Below are positions 34,301 to 46,344 of a stretch of 64,000 nt of DNA, piece by piece (positions within the stretch are counted from its first letter, which is position 1; every line of letters starts with the position of its first letter). Below the pieces are notes generated by a model. The model had not been told where the DNA came from. It did no database searches and was given only the letters and a program-made list of their open reading frames with translations. Position numbers and translations under genes: made by a program. The stretch is from Pseudoscleropodium purum (Eukaryota; Streptophyta; Bryopsida; Hypnales; Brachytheciaceae). The stretch spans positions 13,518,501-13,582,500 of the forward strand of contig OZ017796.1 of assembly GCA_963969395.1 (NCBI GenBank). Reading direction: 5' to 3'.

Positions 34301-35900
34301 ACATAGAGAAAAAAAAAGCATTTAGCTAATATAGCTTAATTGAGTAAATTTCTTAGGCCTTGAGGCGCTCATTATGCAGTTCATTTATAATTGAACAAGG
34401 AAAAAAATGCAATAGTGAAGTGTTTGCTTTGTATTAGCAGATTGTTGAAGGAAGAATTCTGGTAATGTAAGATGAAACTAAGAAGGTAGCGGTGTTTCTG
34501 CAGCAAGAGAAGATGAAGACTTAGATGCACAAATGAGAAATCTTCGAAATCAATTACAATGGCTCAAAAATAAGAGAAAGGTAATGACATTTAGAATGAA
34601 TTAAGTCTGTTGTTGAAGTTCAGTCCTTTTATTCTTTAATTTTTTTCAATATAGTGGCATTTTTTTGGCAATTCAATATGCAATTTTGAGGTTATACTAC
34701 TAAATTGAATTGAGTCATTAGTTGTTGAAGCTGATAAAACGGCAAGTAAGAAAAGAAGTCGTCTCTATGGAATCCCTTGAGACAGTGCATTGAACTTAAA
34801 GAATGTTCAATGAATGAAGTGCATGTATTGCAAAATGACTTTCACTTGAAGGGCATAACGTAAATAAAGTGAACATTACTTTGTGAAAATGTTATTTTTG
34901 TAGGGAAATCAACAAATGATGTCTGTTTTTATTGAGGTGCCTATGAGTGTGACATTAGGAAAAGGAAGCGTCTTAGACGTCCACCAAGGTATGTCCAAAT
35001 GAGAAATTTGAAATCAAGTGTGAACAGAATGTTCTGAATGTGAGTGCAAAATGTTGACTTTCATTACCTAAACCATGCACAACGTTTTTACTATTTGTAG
35101 AAACACTAGTGAATAAAGAGAATGTGATTTCCAATTCAAAATTACAAGAGAAGGAGTGAAGGACTCAAGTTAGCATTCATTGAGCAACGGGAAAGTAAAA
35201 TAACACAAGATGGAGGAAGACAGTTTTGGAAAAAATGTGAAGCACAATTCATCAACGACGACAAGTACTGGAGGTCATAGAACAACACAATAGGGAGACT
35301 CGGTAAATGACACAATTGAGGTGATGTAATTGAATTGTTGTGTTTTTTAATTTTTAAGCTAAACTTGTATAACAAAAATAAATAGAGTGAAACTCTATTA
35401 AGTAAAAAAATATTTTTTCCTTGTACAAAGTGTGCAGTACCCAAGCCGTATTGGAAGTTGAGAGACCTTCTTGTGAATGAGGGAGTAATAACAATATAAG
35501 TGAGAAAACTATGTATTAGTTGAAGAAGTGCTTGCAACATATGGTAGGAACTAACCTCACTGTCGTATATATGTTCTTCTTATCTGTCATTCAACATTTA
35601 TACTGAAAACAAAATTAATTCTATAATGGCAAATGGAATGAAGGGATGTTGTATGCATGGCTATAGTGATACAAGGAAAAGAAGAAGATGTTGGGAAAGG
35701 CATTCTAATAGACTTACTAGGTTCAAAATTTTATCGAAAAGTTATACCCAATGGTTGGTGCAGTGTCAAAGTGAGCTCCTACAATTCCATGGGAGTCTTT
35801 GAAGTCTATCTTTTTCCTACTAGTTGGAAGGATCATGTGTAGTACAAGACATTGGGGAATTTAGAAGGGAAAATCATTTTGTGGCTGCAAAATCTATTAC
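31340..35900 (+). pseudogene. Decayed multi-exon gene, possibly En/Spm (CACTA)-like
   Basis: Scattered coding-like blocks on the plus strand: 31340-31498, 31850-32470, 33780-34140, 34500-34580, 34912-34990, 35100-35290 and 35652-35900. Several are bordered by plausible GT and AG sites (for example AG before 34912 and GT after 34990). Blocks such as KVPYLIHIDRTGKPKG, HWLKIVKLIKK, a helical QLQWLKNKRK and VFIEVPMSVTLG suggest a plant En/Spm or Ptta-type protein. This match is by general pattern only. Many stops interrupt every block, so this is not functional. The stretch 32575-33780 may be a separate insertion, ending in TTCTTATAGTG at about 33783. Confidence 0.3.
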
Positions 35901-37140
35901 AAATGTGACAACATCAGCATCAACAACATTCATATTGCTTGCAATCAATGAAAGTGAAAAACATTCCTTTGTTACTAAAGAAAAGACAATTTGAAGTGTA
36001 ATGAGTTCGTATGTGCATAGCAAGTTTGATTGAATAACAATTGCGTATTTTTCTAGCAAGTGTCAGTGTTTTGTCCAACTCATAGTGGAGCAAAATACCT
36101 GAAAAGTAGCTCTGAGGATTTCAAGATGAAGTCATCATCTACTATGGCAAATGCTGCCAATTATGACCTTAAGAAATGACACATTTGTGTGCTATAGTTT
36201 GATTTCTTTGTTTTGTTTTGTTTTTAGAAGTTGTTATTAGAATAGTTTGCTAGTACTTGCTGTAAACATCTATAGTGTGCAGTGTTTTAAAAAATAAAAT
36301 TATGGTCAATTATAAATTTCTACACTCCTATACTGCATTCCAATGAGGTTCAATACAAAAATGGGATTTTAAAAGGAAAAAAAATAAGGAAAAACACAAT
36401 GGATGTCTAATAGGTGTTACAAAAACTCCTGTCCATTTCAAAATTTCAATAAAACTTTGTAGTTAAAAAGGCTTGTAGTATTTCTATTGGTGCATTTTAT
36501 AAGCATAAGAAGCTTGAAGTCACAGTAAAATTGAATTTGAAATCGACACTTGGCAAGGAATCTAACATGAGGGAAAGTCAAAGGAGGTTTTATTAATATT
36601 ACATTATAAATGGTTTCCTAAAAATACATTCCTTAAAAGTCAAAAGATGCACCTTCATCTTTGTCTTCTAATGTGTGTCCGAGACACAACTTTTTTAGTT
36701 ATAATTGCTTAAAAATTAGTGGCTTTCAATATGTATCTTTTTCATTAAAATCAACCTTGAAAGACCAATTCTTCTAATAGTGATTGCTCCGCATTTGCAC
36801 ACTGCAATAGAAAGGCCACAGTGTTGTTGCCCACATCCAATAAGGAGTTGCTGAAGGAACACATGGTGGGATACAAGCAATTTTGCAGCATGTATTGCCG
36901 ACATTAGGAGAATGCAACAGTTGAGAAGATGGAGCATATATAGCACTGTTGCAAATATTTGCTTCATGCTTGTTGCTATTGTGATCCCCTCAACTCTTAA
37001 AATAGTAAAAAACACACTAGGATCCCTAGTCACAAATCCAATCAATCACAATTGTAATCACAAATTTAGTAGCAATGGTATAGTAAACTTGCAATGATGA
37101 TAATCACTACAAGTGAATTGATTTGTGACTTCGTGTAGTC
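35901..37140. other. AT-rich intergenic tract
   Basis: No recognised gene or repeat. Short frames here have the composition of random AT-rich DNA. Confidence 0.4.
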
Positions 37141-38330
37141 AAAATTACATTTTTGCTTTTTGCTCAATTGGTAGTTTTGATGTTAGTTTTTAGTTTTTAC
37201 CAATTAGAAGCGTAACAATGAGGTTATACATGGTGTTTTGTTGATTGGGTGTAATCTTTGGTGATCATTGATTTCAATAGGCATTTAGTCAATCAATCAA
37301 TAGCTATAAATTAGTGGCGGCTTGGGCTTTTAAGCTCACTTTTCTCCCAATTGAATTAAGTTGATCTTGGTGAAGTAGGCACTTCTTTCAATCGCTAAAA
37401 GTAAAAAAACAATTATGTGTATTTTGGGTTGTTTGTAATAGAGAAAATTGTTTGTTGGCAATTGATTGTGCAGAGTGTGAGTGTGTATGCAATTGTGTTT
37501 GGAATAGTGTGTGAGTTTATGTAATGTGTAATATGTATGATTATGTGTGAGAATTGGAGTGAATTGGGAATTGTGTGAAATTGTACATGAGTTAACCAAT
37601 TGTTGTATAGTTGTATGATAAAGTGCAAGGAAAGAAATTGAAGAATTTATGAAAAAATACCAATAGGAGAAGGAATGATAATTGATTTGGAAAATTGTGG
37701 AAGTGTGTGAGAAGCCTAAGATTGCCAATTGGACTAATTAAATTTGCTGAATGAATGTAAGGATTTAATTTGTAAAATAAAATGGAGAATGTAGACTGAA
37801 TCAATTGGAACTATAATTGTGAATGTGGTGTGGTTGAGAGACTAGGAGAAATAAACCAATTAGAAAGTTTGTATTGAGAGAATTGTGAGGTTGATTTGAA
37901 TTGAATATTAAATATAATTCCAATTGAAAAATTGAAGTATCATCTATAGCCAATCAAGAATTCTCAATGAGATTGTTTTTTATACCATGAGAAAAGTCAC
38001 TTAGGAAGAATTGAATGCAGTAAATGATAATAAATATTAAAAAGAAGAATTAATAAATAGAAAATAGAAAAATAAACAAATAAATTAAAATGATTAAAGA
38101 AGAATGTAAGAAGAAAATGAAGAAATGTAATTTTTGTCAAAGTTTGAGCAATTTGATTGAGCAATTCAAAGATGGCATGCAAAGTGAAAGAGGAGATTGT
38201 GGTGAAAAAGAATAAAGACATGATTGAAGAGGAGAATAAAGAGATGAGCACAACAGAGCAAAGAGAATTGAAGAAAATACCAATTGAAGAACAAAGACCA
38301 ATTCATTATTGATAAGTAGTCCTAAAACCT
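37141..38330. other. Purine-skewed tract rich in CAATTG words
   Basis: The plus strand is heavily biased to A and G, with short CAATTG, AATTGG and CCAATT words recurring every few dozen bases. Minus-strand frames are only Phe/Ser/His/Ile-rich as a result. No gene. Possibly a degraded low-copy satellite or element interior. Confidence 0.45.
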
Positions 38331-38579
38331 TTACCTATTGATGTGGGACAGAGAATTAGTATCCTCATAATCTTGCAATTGATATCTTAGGTATAATTTT
38401 ATATCCCGATTAAGAATAAATTACCTCCTAGAGTTCAAACATTACTTGGGGTTTAGTTTTTGAAAAAGAAATAAAAACTGTGTTTACACTTTGCAACATG
38501 TCAATGGTCTTCAATGTCAGTGGGTGATAACTAGTTCTTGCCCAATTTACATACATGCAATTACGCTCACAAGATAAGT

Positions 38580-39000
38580 CGTCATACTTTCGACATAAAT
38601 GTAGGATTGAAGTTGATGTGCAGCCAGCTCTTCTGTGGACACTATACTTAGGGGCGCTTCACATATGGGCCGACCAAGTCGAGAGGCCGTGGGAGTTCAT
38701 GACCAAACTTTAGGCAAGAGTCCAAAGAAATGGGCAATAAATAGGCAATTCGATGGACTTTCTTTGGGGCAACCCAAACTTTGGTCGAGAGTTCGTTGTA
38801 AGGCCATTGCCACGTATGAGCTTAGGTTTCCATGTAGGCATTTGGGAGGGCGATGGACTTTGGATTGTGCCGGCTTGTGTGAAGGGTCGAGAGGCCAAAG
38901 TCGGGGTTTTCTGAAATTTAATTGGTGGAGGTCGAAGGACTCTCAACCTGGGGCCCATGTGTGAAACGGCCCTTAAAGTTTGTCTAAATTAAACTACGTA
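38580..39000. other. GC-richer segment, probable old LTR scrap
   Basis: About 400 bp of higher GC with GTCGAGAGGCC and GGTCGAAGGACTC words. The frame 38635-38964 has no recognisable family. A decayed LTR is possible, without proof. Confidence 0.25.
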
Positions 39001-41150
39001 GCTTTAAAAGTTCTTCCGAAGTGGATAGGGTGCACGCTTGCACAGGGTTTTAAGTCAGAACTATTACATTTGCTGTCTCTGTCTCGTTCTTTATCTACTG
39101 GCATGGGTTCATCCAAAGTTTGGCTTTGACAATTCGCTTCACATTAGTCAAGTCAAGCTCGCATTCGGCGGTCTCCAGTCTGGTGTCAACACTTGAATGA
39201 CATTGATTTAAGGGAGAAGATTTGCTCCTGGAGCTTCTACATTTGGTGAAACAGGTTCTCATGCAATATGATCACAATCAATCTACTGAACCATGTAGAG
39301 TCCTTGAAAATCATTTCCCAAGTTCCAGAATGCTTCTTGTAGGGGGATAAAATTGGCTTGCTTGGCTTGTGGCAGACATCAGCCCTGAACTCGCTTGAAA
39401 TGTAATTATATATTTGCTGTGATTGAGAGTGAAAAGAATTACGTGGATGATGCAAGAAGTGGTCGATATACAGCAGTGGTCTTCAAAATCATTAGAAAAT
39501 GTGAAATAATCATAAATGAAATTCCTCAACTGCAACCAAAGAGCACAAGACAAAGTCCATTGATTGACGGCATCCTCCTCTTGACAAATTGGGAATTAGC
39601 AAGTCTTTGATGTTAATGACAGTTAGTAGCTTGTAATTAATTACAATTTGGTTGTGTGTATTGCAAGATCCAGAATTCCAGACTCACTAGAGATGTTCAA
39701 ACTCTCACGAGAGACGTATATTTCGTACGTATGTTGTCAAGAATTTTCCGTAAGCAAAGTAACAGAGTGCACGCACTTCACTGGAAACTTATACGCAAAC
39801 CAGGAAAGATCAATTCGTAGTTTCAGAGATTATCCTATTTGATGGTCTGCACGTGTTTACTTGAATCATGGTCTTGAATAGTCATAAAAGTCGGAGATCG
39901 CACGTGGTCGATAAGAGACGGACCAAAAACACTTTTAGTCGTCACCTGAGTGCAGTATACTTTTGAACAGACAGAAATGCCCATTCTAGCGGCAGTACTT
40001 TACAACTGAGATATTCAGCCTAGAAGCTTGCCAAGCAGCTAGCTTCTTCCACAATCTCTATTTATTTTAAACGACGTCTTTCCCGTGTCTATGGTGCATT
40101 CATAAAATTGCTATTTGTATGAACCCATCTGTCTCAAAATTCAACATTGCTCTACCACAGTAAGTGCTTCGACAGAACAGCTATGATAATCACAGCTTTA
40201 GAATTGGTCATTTTTTATTTAATCTGCACAATCACACTTTGCGCAGCATTCCAATTCAGGTTCCCGACAACATTACCGGTAGCGGGTTTCACACACGTTA
40301 TGAGGCTATCTTCAGCGGATTATCTTAAAAACATTCTCTTCATCTATCTCGTGAGCTGGTGATCTACTTTTCTCGTTAATTGTTGACCTTTCACAAAATC
40401 TTGCTTGGCAAACTGGGATTTTCAAATCAATAAATGAACATGGCCTTCTTTTCGCCAGTTAGTCAATTTTGTAAGCTCTAAAACCAATTTCCCCATTTCA
40501 TTCCTTGAGATTTGACAGAATGCTTATCAGCACTCTCCTGCGAAAACTGGCCAATTGGCCCAAAGAACTTCAACGATCCTAGACAATAAACGGTTATTCT
40601 ATCCTGATCACCAGTACTTGAAACCAAGCATTCCAACTCAGGTTCCTGACCACATTCAGTCCCCGGCAAAACATAATCAGAACTCCAAACTCTAAAACCC
40701 TGTTTGGCTTCAAGTGTTCACTGAAGTCAGCACAATCTCTGACTCAACATACAAAGATTCGAAAGAAATCTAATATTAAATCAAATCACAGAATGTACAC
40801 TCGGCAGGTCGAATTTCTGAATCCCACCACCAAGCCGCTCATCCCTGGAATCAATCAATCAATTCCTCTGTCTACTGCGTTATTGCACACTACGGGATCA
40901 CCTTATTACCTTATTGAAAATGCCACAAGCACGGTGATCGAGAACGAGCTATAGAAAAATCATCCCTCACCAAGCACCAACAGATCCTTATTGAAGTAAA
41001 CAACTGTCTGACTATCAAGTCACTGGAAAATATATGTACCTAGGAACAGACTTTGAAGCATGTAAGGAACCGGCCATGGAGTTCGGATACAAGCGAAGCT
41101 GCTCCTTGGAGCACGAACCTTACGTCTAAAGCTACAAGAATGCATCAGCT
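39001..41150. other. Intergenic DNA 3' of the GDSL gene
   Basis: No gene recognised. A short block CATTCCAATTCAGGTTCC near 40246 recurs slightly changed near 40628, a local duplication of about 30 bp. Confidence 0.4.
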
Positions 41151-41203
41151 TGAACATGAATACTAAACGGGTTTATGAGAAGGCGATAGAGAGAGACAGG
41201 GAT

Positions 41204-43501
41204 TTATGTCCTGGAATCAAAGTTTATGAAGTCGGGGACGCAGTTGAATCCGCCCGGGGGCGTGATGTGCAGGCCGTTGAAAAATGCAGTCGCGGCGTGC
41301 TTGTTGAACGCGTTGGACGGGTGGATGCCGTCCCAGCTGAGATGTGCCGCGCGATTGGCGCACGGTGCGGACGTCAGGTTCACCAATTCGTTGCCCACCA
41401 TGCCGATGTAGCTGCACCACACCTCCTTATTGAAGTTGTAGGAGCCTCCGGCGCCGCAGCACGCCTTCAATGGCTGTGTCACATCTGCAAAGGGCAAACC
41501 GCACACAGTAAGTTAATTACAGAGAATGGCAATTTCGATAAATTGGCGCTATTTCATAGAAATGGAGCGGTGGACTCTCGGAAAGGAAGGAAATGGAATG
41601 ATTCAGGGGTATATTGGAGGATAGAGTTGGAAATCCTAGCTTAGCGGTGCACGATGTCGTGGATGAAATGCAACTTGCATATTAATTTGCACATGTGGAG
41701 ACACAGCAAGCTAATGTTAATGTTAGAATGGCGCATGAAATTCCGCCAATGAAACGGAATGGGCGTTAGAGATCGCCGGATTGTAACAACCGCAAACTGA
41801 CTGTGGCGAGTTAGGGTTTCAGAAACGTACTGTACTTGAGCGGGTCCTTGAGAATGTCGGTGTAGACGCCGTTTATGTCACCGTAATAAATCTTGACCGT
41901 GGGGTACTTTGTCCGGAGCGCACTCACTAGCTCCGAGAGATACTGGTTGTGTGCAGCGGTGATCTCGTTGAGCTGGCTGAGACAACCAAGCGTGTCGTAC
42001 GTTGCATTGGGGCTCTGGAACTGCGTGAGCATGGCAGGGATGCATCCCAGGGGCGGCAGATTCGCCACCAGAATGTTCTCGGCAGTGGGAAATGTAACTA
42101 AGACATTGGTGGGCGGCACGAACGATTGGACTGTGAGCAATTCCTGCAAATGCAGAGCAAAGAGTTAGCGCAGGCCTGCAATCAGGTGACGTACGTAGAG
42201 GGCCTCGAGAAATATCAATCGGTCGAGCCTGCCCTAGAAATGAAATGTCAATTTCGATAAAAATGGTGCTGTGGACATTCAAAAAGCTAGGAAGGAAATG
42301 AAATGATTTAGTGGTAGGTTGGAGGATGGGGTAGAAAATCCTAGCTTAGCGGTGCACAAAGTCGTGGATGAATATTAATATGCATATCCATAGACACTCG
42401 GTCAAGCTAATGTAAATGTCAGAATGGTGCATGAAACACCGCCAGTGTAAGAGAATGGACGTTATATATGCTTACCTCGATGAGACCTGCAATGGCCTTC
42501 ACCACATCGGGAACGATCAAGAGCGCTTCCTGAGGCGTGAGAGTGTTGTCGTACAAGCTCATGAAATAGTCTTGGTAGCCGGATTGCACCAGCTACAATG
42601 ATTTGCCCGTATTGTTCAAGAACGGCAGGCTCTGTCTAAAGACTGAGACCACAACTGCAGGTTAGATCCTGATCAACGGCAAATATTGACCACTTCAATG
42701 GGTCATGATATACGATTGTGAAATAGATGGAGCTCTGACGATTGATTTAATTTTTCAATTCGACGTACTAGGGCATGGACGAAGTGAAGCACTTACTTCC
42801 ATAGTTCATGTTTTCATAGAACCAGAGTCTCTCCTGGTAGCGTTTCTTCCACTCCACCTGCACGTCCAGGGAGAAGGGCGTGTAGAATCCGCCATTTCTC
42901 GACCAGTGCGTCAGGTTGCGTGCGGAAGAGCCCGACACAGCGAAGTTGGTGCCAGAAGTGAAATCACCACCTGTTCCTCGCAACACGGCGTAGATGGGAC
43001 GTCTCCTCACTCCAAATGCTGCACACACGCACACCGAGATTCAATCAATCCACAAGGCAAATTAATTCAATCACAATTAAGTCTCTGATCGAGGCCATTG
43101 CAAGTGGCCTGAGATTAGAATACAATGCCAGCAATTGCCAGGTCAAGATTCTCGCTTCCTCGGTCATATACAGCTGTAGGTTTATGTGTACATGACCACG
43201 TAATTCAGATGTCCATACCCAGGAAATCCACGAACAATTTGCCATCAGAGTAGCGATCCGCGGGATGCATGGGAAACTGGACGCCATAAGGATCGAGCTC
43301 GGAGTGAGCGAATTTCCTTGGAAAGGCAGCAATGGCGTTCCCCGTATCCGTCAAGGAGTCACCGAAGGCGTAGACTGCAGGGAAGGAACAGTTGGGCAAC
43401 GTGCCATTGAGCTGCGCGGTGCTCAAGCTGCAGCAATACAGCAGGCACAGGAGCAGCACCACAATCCACCTTTGGGCCCAAGATTCCATCATCATCTCCA
43501 T
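41204..43501 (-). CDS. GDSL esterase/lipase, five exons, with in-frame TAG at codon 185
   Basis: Exons on the minus strand: 43501-43219, 43018-42797, 42642-42476, 42143-41831 and 41484-41204. All introns are GT-AG and phases agree, giving 422 codons with the stop at 41204-41206. SGNH hydrolases of this family are usually secreted ester or lipid hydrolases. A signal peptide is likely (WIVVLLLCLLYCC, residues ~12-24). Block I is FGDSLTDTGN with Ser49; block II GTNFAVSG; block V WDGIHPS with Asp380 and His383. The block III position reads SGYQDY, without the usual Asn. TAG at 42593-42595 (codon 185, exon 3) cuts the protein before the last two thirds, so this copy is a young pseudogene, needs readthrough, or carries a sequencing error. 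Introns 3 and 4 hold related ~230-bp repeats. TATAAAA lies ~150 bp upstream. Confidence 0.9.
41534..41769 (+). repeat. Copy 1 of a ~230-bp repeat, in GDSL intron 4
   Basis: Shares the TTTCGATAAA start, AAATCCTAGCTTAGCGGTGCA, CAAGCTAATGTTAATGT and the final GGGCGTTA block with the copy in intron 3. Same orientation in both, antisense to the gene. No coding capacity. Confidence 0.75.
42248..42464 (+). repeat. Copy 2 of the ~230-bp repeat, in GDSL intron 3
   Basis: Aligns with 41534-41769 throughout, with about 20 bp of small deletions. Occupies about two thirds of the intron. Confidence 0.75.
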
Positions 43502-43647
43502 CGCCAGTTAGCCTCACTTCAACAAGGCTGACCTTGTGCGCAATTGGTTGCAGTCAAATTGTCAATGTTGGAGACCTAGCTTGAGCCACAGAGCCGCAAC
43601 TTTCAGATGGGGTTAAGCTTACTGGAGAAAGTTCTCTGTCTGGTTTG

Positions 43648-43654
43648 TTTTATA
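43648..43654 (-). promoter_or_regulatory. TATA box of the GDSL gene
   Basis: TATAAAA on the minus strand, about 150 bp above the ATG at 43501. Good spacing for a plant core promoter. The region 43502-44466 holds the promoter and no other feature I recognise. Confidence 0.55.
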
Positions 43655-44466
43655 GGACCTCAACAGAAGGACGTGGAATTGCAATGCATACAGCTTGTAG
43701 GAAGAATTGCTTCAAATCCACTGGCCTAGCTAGCAAAGAAAATTCAATCTCCATTAGCAAGTTCGGCAGTTCTTTCTGTTGCTTTTCCTGAATCGAGAGA
43801 TTTGTGCCGTGGAAAATGCATGGTTCCAGTTTCTGTGCCAGGGGACCACCACGAATTCATCACACTGGTACAGCTAGAAATTCAGATATCTGGCAGTCTG
43901 GGGCCTGGTCTGGAGCCGTACGGGAACTTGCCTTTCAGCCAATTTTTTGACTTGTGACGTTGTTTTCTGGCCAACTTGTGTTAGAGTTTAGCAACAAACC
44001 CTGCACTACAGAAAAGGTGATACGTCATCTTATCCTATCCTTCAGTTACACTATTAGTTGATTAGGGATACTTCTAACTCTTCTATCGCTTAGTTAGTGA
44101 CACATTCAGTTTACTGGGAAGCGTGCCTTCTCGCTTGCATGTATTAATACTATTCTGTTCAAGGAAAAGAGAAATCCTTTCAGACGACAGATACTAGCGT
44201 AGACTTGCACGATAATTTCTTGCAGCTTGTGTATCAATGATGGTGATCATCTCATTCTCGCCTGCCTCCAGAGTGATAGAGAGGGTTTGACACTTTAACA
44301 ACAATTTGTCAACGTCCGAAAGCTCCAACCCCTCGGACCTTATTCATCATCTAGACGTAAAGTACCGGCCACCCGAACGGTAGTGTCAACGCTGTAAAGT
44401 TCCCGCAGTGTATTGACTCTGCTCATTTGCGGTGAGTCGATATTGTTCATTCCTAAGTGACTATAT

Positions 44467-44726
44467 AAAATTTCGCTAAAATGGCTCAATTTTGTGAAAA
44501 TGACGACCTGAACCCTCGAGCAAGGATAAACATTAAATGATTTAGGGAGCTGGCAGGGAGTGGATATCGATGGGGGTGAAAACCTTAGCTTATCTGGGCA
44601 CAATGTTGTGATGAAATGCAATCTGCATATGAATTTGCATATTTATCTAGGCATAACAAGCTAATGTTAATGTCAAAATGGCATATGGAATTTAGCGCCA
44701 ATTTAATGGATGTATGTGACGTTCTA
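44467..44726 (+). repeat. Copy 3 of the ~230-bp repeat, upstream of the GDSL gene
   Basis: Same orientation as the two intronic copies and more diverged. Shared landmarks are ATTTCGCTAAAATGG, AAACCTTAGCTTA, GATGAAATGCAA and AAGCTAATGTTAATGTCA. A short CCCGTCCGGGTCGCCCGTCC run follows at 44740, resembling the hAT subterminal motifs. Confidence 0.7.
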
Positions 44727-45049
44727 GTCTGTTCACCCGTCCGGGTCGCCCGTCCAGCTCGGTAAGTTTGTGAATTTCACGCCTCCCTGCTACCAGTCAC
44801 GTCTCCCACCCATCTCCCTGCGGTCACTGGTGGAAAAGATCCATGTTTTTGTCGTGAATTTGAACTTACATTGATAAGTGAAATTTGATACGTGCACGCA
44901 AAATCAGTTCACACAAGCAGGGCGGATTGACAGACGAAGGTCTTTTCATTCTCGAAGTGTACGTGGGCTAATTTTCTCCTGCAGCCAGACTCAAATGAAT
45001 CGTTCTCTTTCCCATTAGACGACATGCAGATTACTTGCTAAAGTATTTG

Positions 45050-45424
45050 TTAAAATAGGTAAGCGTATGTGTTCAGAGCACCATAGTGACATTCAAGTGC
45101 ACAAAGCTCTCTAAATTGGGATTGGTGTCTATCTGCAGCTAGTTCCGACAGGCAACGAATCTTCAATACTATTGATTTAATCACAAATGTGTCCACAACC
45201 CAAACGATTCCAAAGCAGCACCCAATCGATACCACACCCGACGAAGCCAAGTGGTCCCAAGCTTGTCTCCACATTGGCATGAAGTACAAAAATAAACAGA
45301 AACTCCCCATGCAAAACCCTATGATGAAACCTAAACCTAAATTGGATCTTCCAAACCAGAATGAAAGCAATGGAAGGAAGCACCTATGGATGACTGAGAC
45401 CCCAGTCAAAGACAACCTGATCAC
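45050..45424 (-). CDS. Uncharacterised hydrophobic reading frame
   Basis: 124 codons on the minus strand. The middle part has two or three hydrophobic stretches that could span a membrane (around residues 14-50 and 68-88). No family recognised, no flanking gene structure, and no supporting promoter. May be chance, or one exon of an unrecognised gene. Confidence 0.2.
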   Translation of the reverse strand: MIRLSLTGVSVIHRCFLPLLSFWFGRSNLGLGFIIGFCMGSFCLFLYFMPMWRQAWDHLASSGVVSIGCCFGIVWVVDTFVIKSIVLKIRCLSELAADRHQSQFRELCALECHYGALNTYAYLF

Positions 45425-46285
45425 TAGGCAATGAAAGACTGAGCAATTATTACATTGAATATATTGTTGTGGAACTTCTGTTTTACAGTAAAAGATGTCA
45501 AAGGGGTTGTGGATTCTGCGGTAGCTAGGTATAGAATATTGTTTTTGTTCTTTGCCTCCTTCTCCGTCATTGAATTTGTACTACTCGGTCCATCCTTAGC
45601 TGGAGAGTTCTGTGGGCAAATTGCTGATCTTTGGGTGATGACCAAGAGTCCGCTGCCTCGATGATGTTCATGTCAAGACCGCTCCCGGACCGAAGCTAAA
45701 GGTGCTCAAGCATGCCAACAAAGGGTATATCGTTTTTTAAAACTTAACATCGGACAGCGCAAAGCTCCAAAGCTCAACGGGTGCTCAACTATGTCAACAA
45801 AAGTTACATCGTTTTTGAAAACTTTTATTTTTGGCAAAATTTGGCCAGACTGTCAGAAATCTGACCTCTCTGGCTTCATCCCTCCAAAAACTAGCTTCTG
45901 GAGCCATGCCAATAGGAGGGACATTGGTAAAAAAAAAAACCTGGTCCAAAAAAAAAGTTACTTCACAATGAGCAGCGCAAATTTTCCCTCTAGCTGTGAT
46001 CCCCAAATGTAGATAACTACCTACCAAATGCCAAAAGGTGTCCAATTTATAGCCTCTTTCCCTTTCCACATCAATTAATTCGAGAGTAGCTTTACACACA
46101 AAGTAATGATCACATATTGCTCTATCTTCACTAGGGGCATACTAACCATTCACATCCTCACACAAAATTATTAACTAGTAGACAAACGTCCAATCAACAA
46201 AAGGTATCACCTGGATGTTCTTTCAACAAAACGCATGCACAAGTTTCTCAATATTTCAATGAATCATGCTACATGCAGATATAGC
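45425..46285. other. Intergenic tract with a short local duplication
   Basis: A ~45-bp segment near 45700 (GGTGCTCAAGCATGCCAACAAA) recurs about 77 bp later near 45778 with changes. No gene. Confidence 0.4.
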
Positions 46286-46344
46286 TGATATCTCACTAAG
46301 CTTCCCATCCTTGTATTTTGGATGGGAAGCTTAGTGAGATATCA
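46286..46344. repeat. Perfect 25-bp hairpin with 9-nt loop
   Basis: Left arm 46286-46310 and right arm 46320-46344 are exact reverse complements. The loop is TTGTATTTT. A perfect stem of this length in single-copy AT-rich DNA is unlikely by chance. It could be a foldback insertion end, a young MITE or a small-RNA precursor. Confidence 0.9.

Noticed and set aside
37336..37728. His/Thr/Phe-rich minus-strand frame
   Set aside because: It is a by-product of the purine-skewed plus strand.
41150..41644. Plus-strand frame over GDSL exon 5
   Set aside because: Antisense to a well-supported exon, with no recognisable protein.
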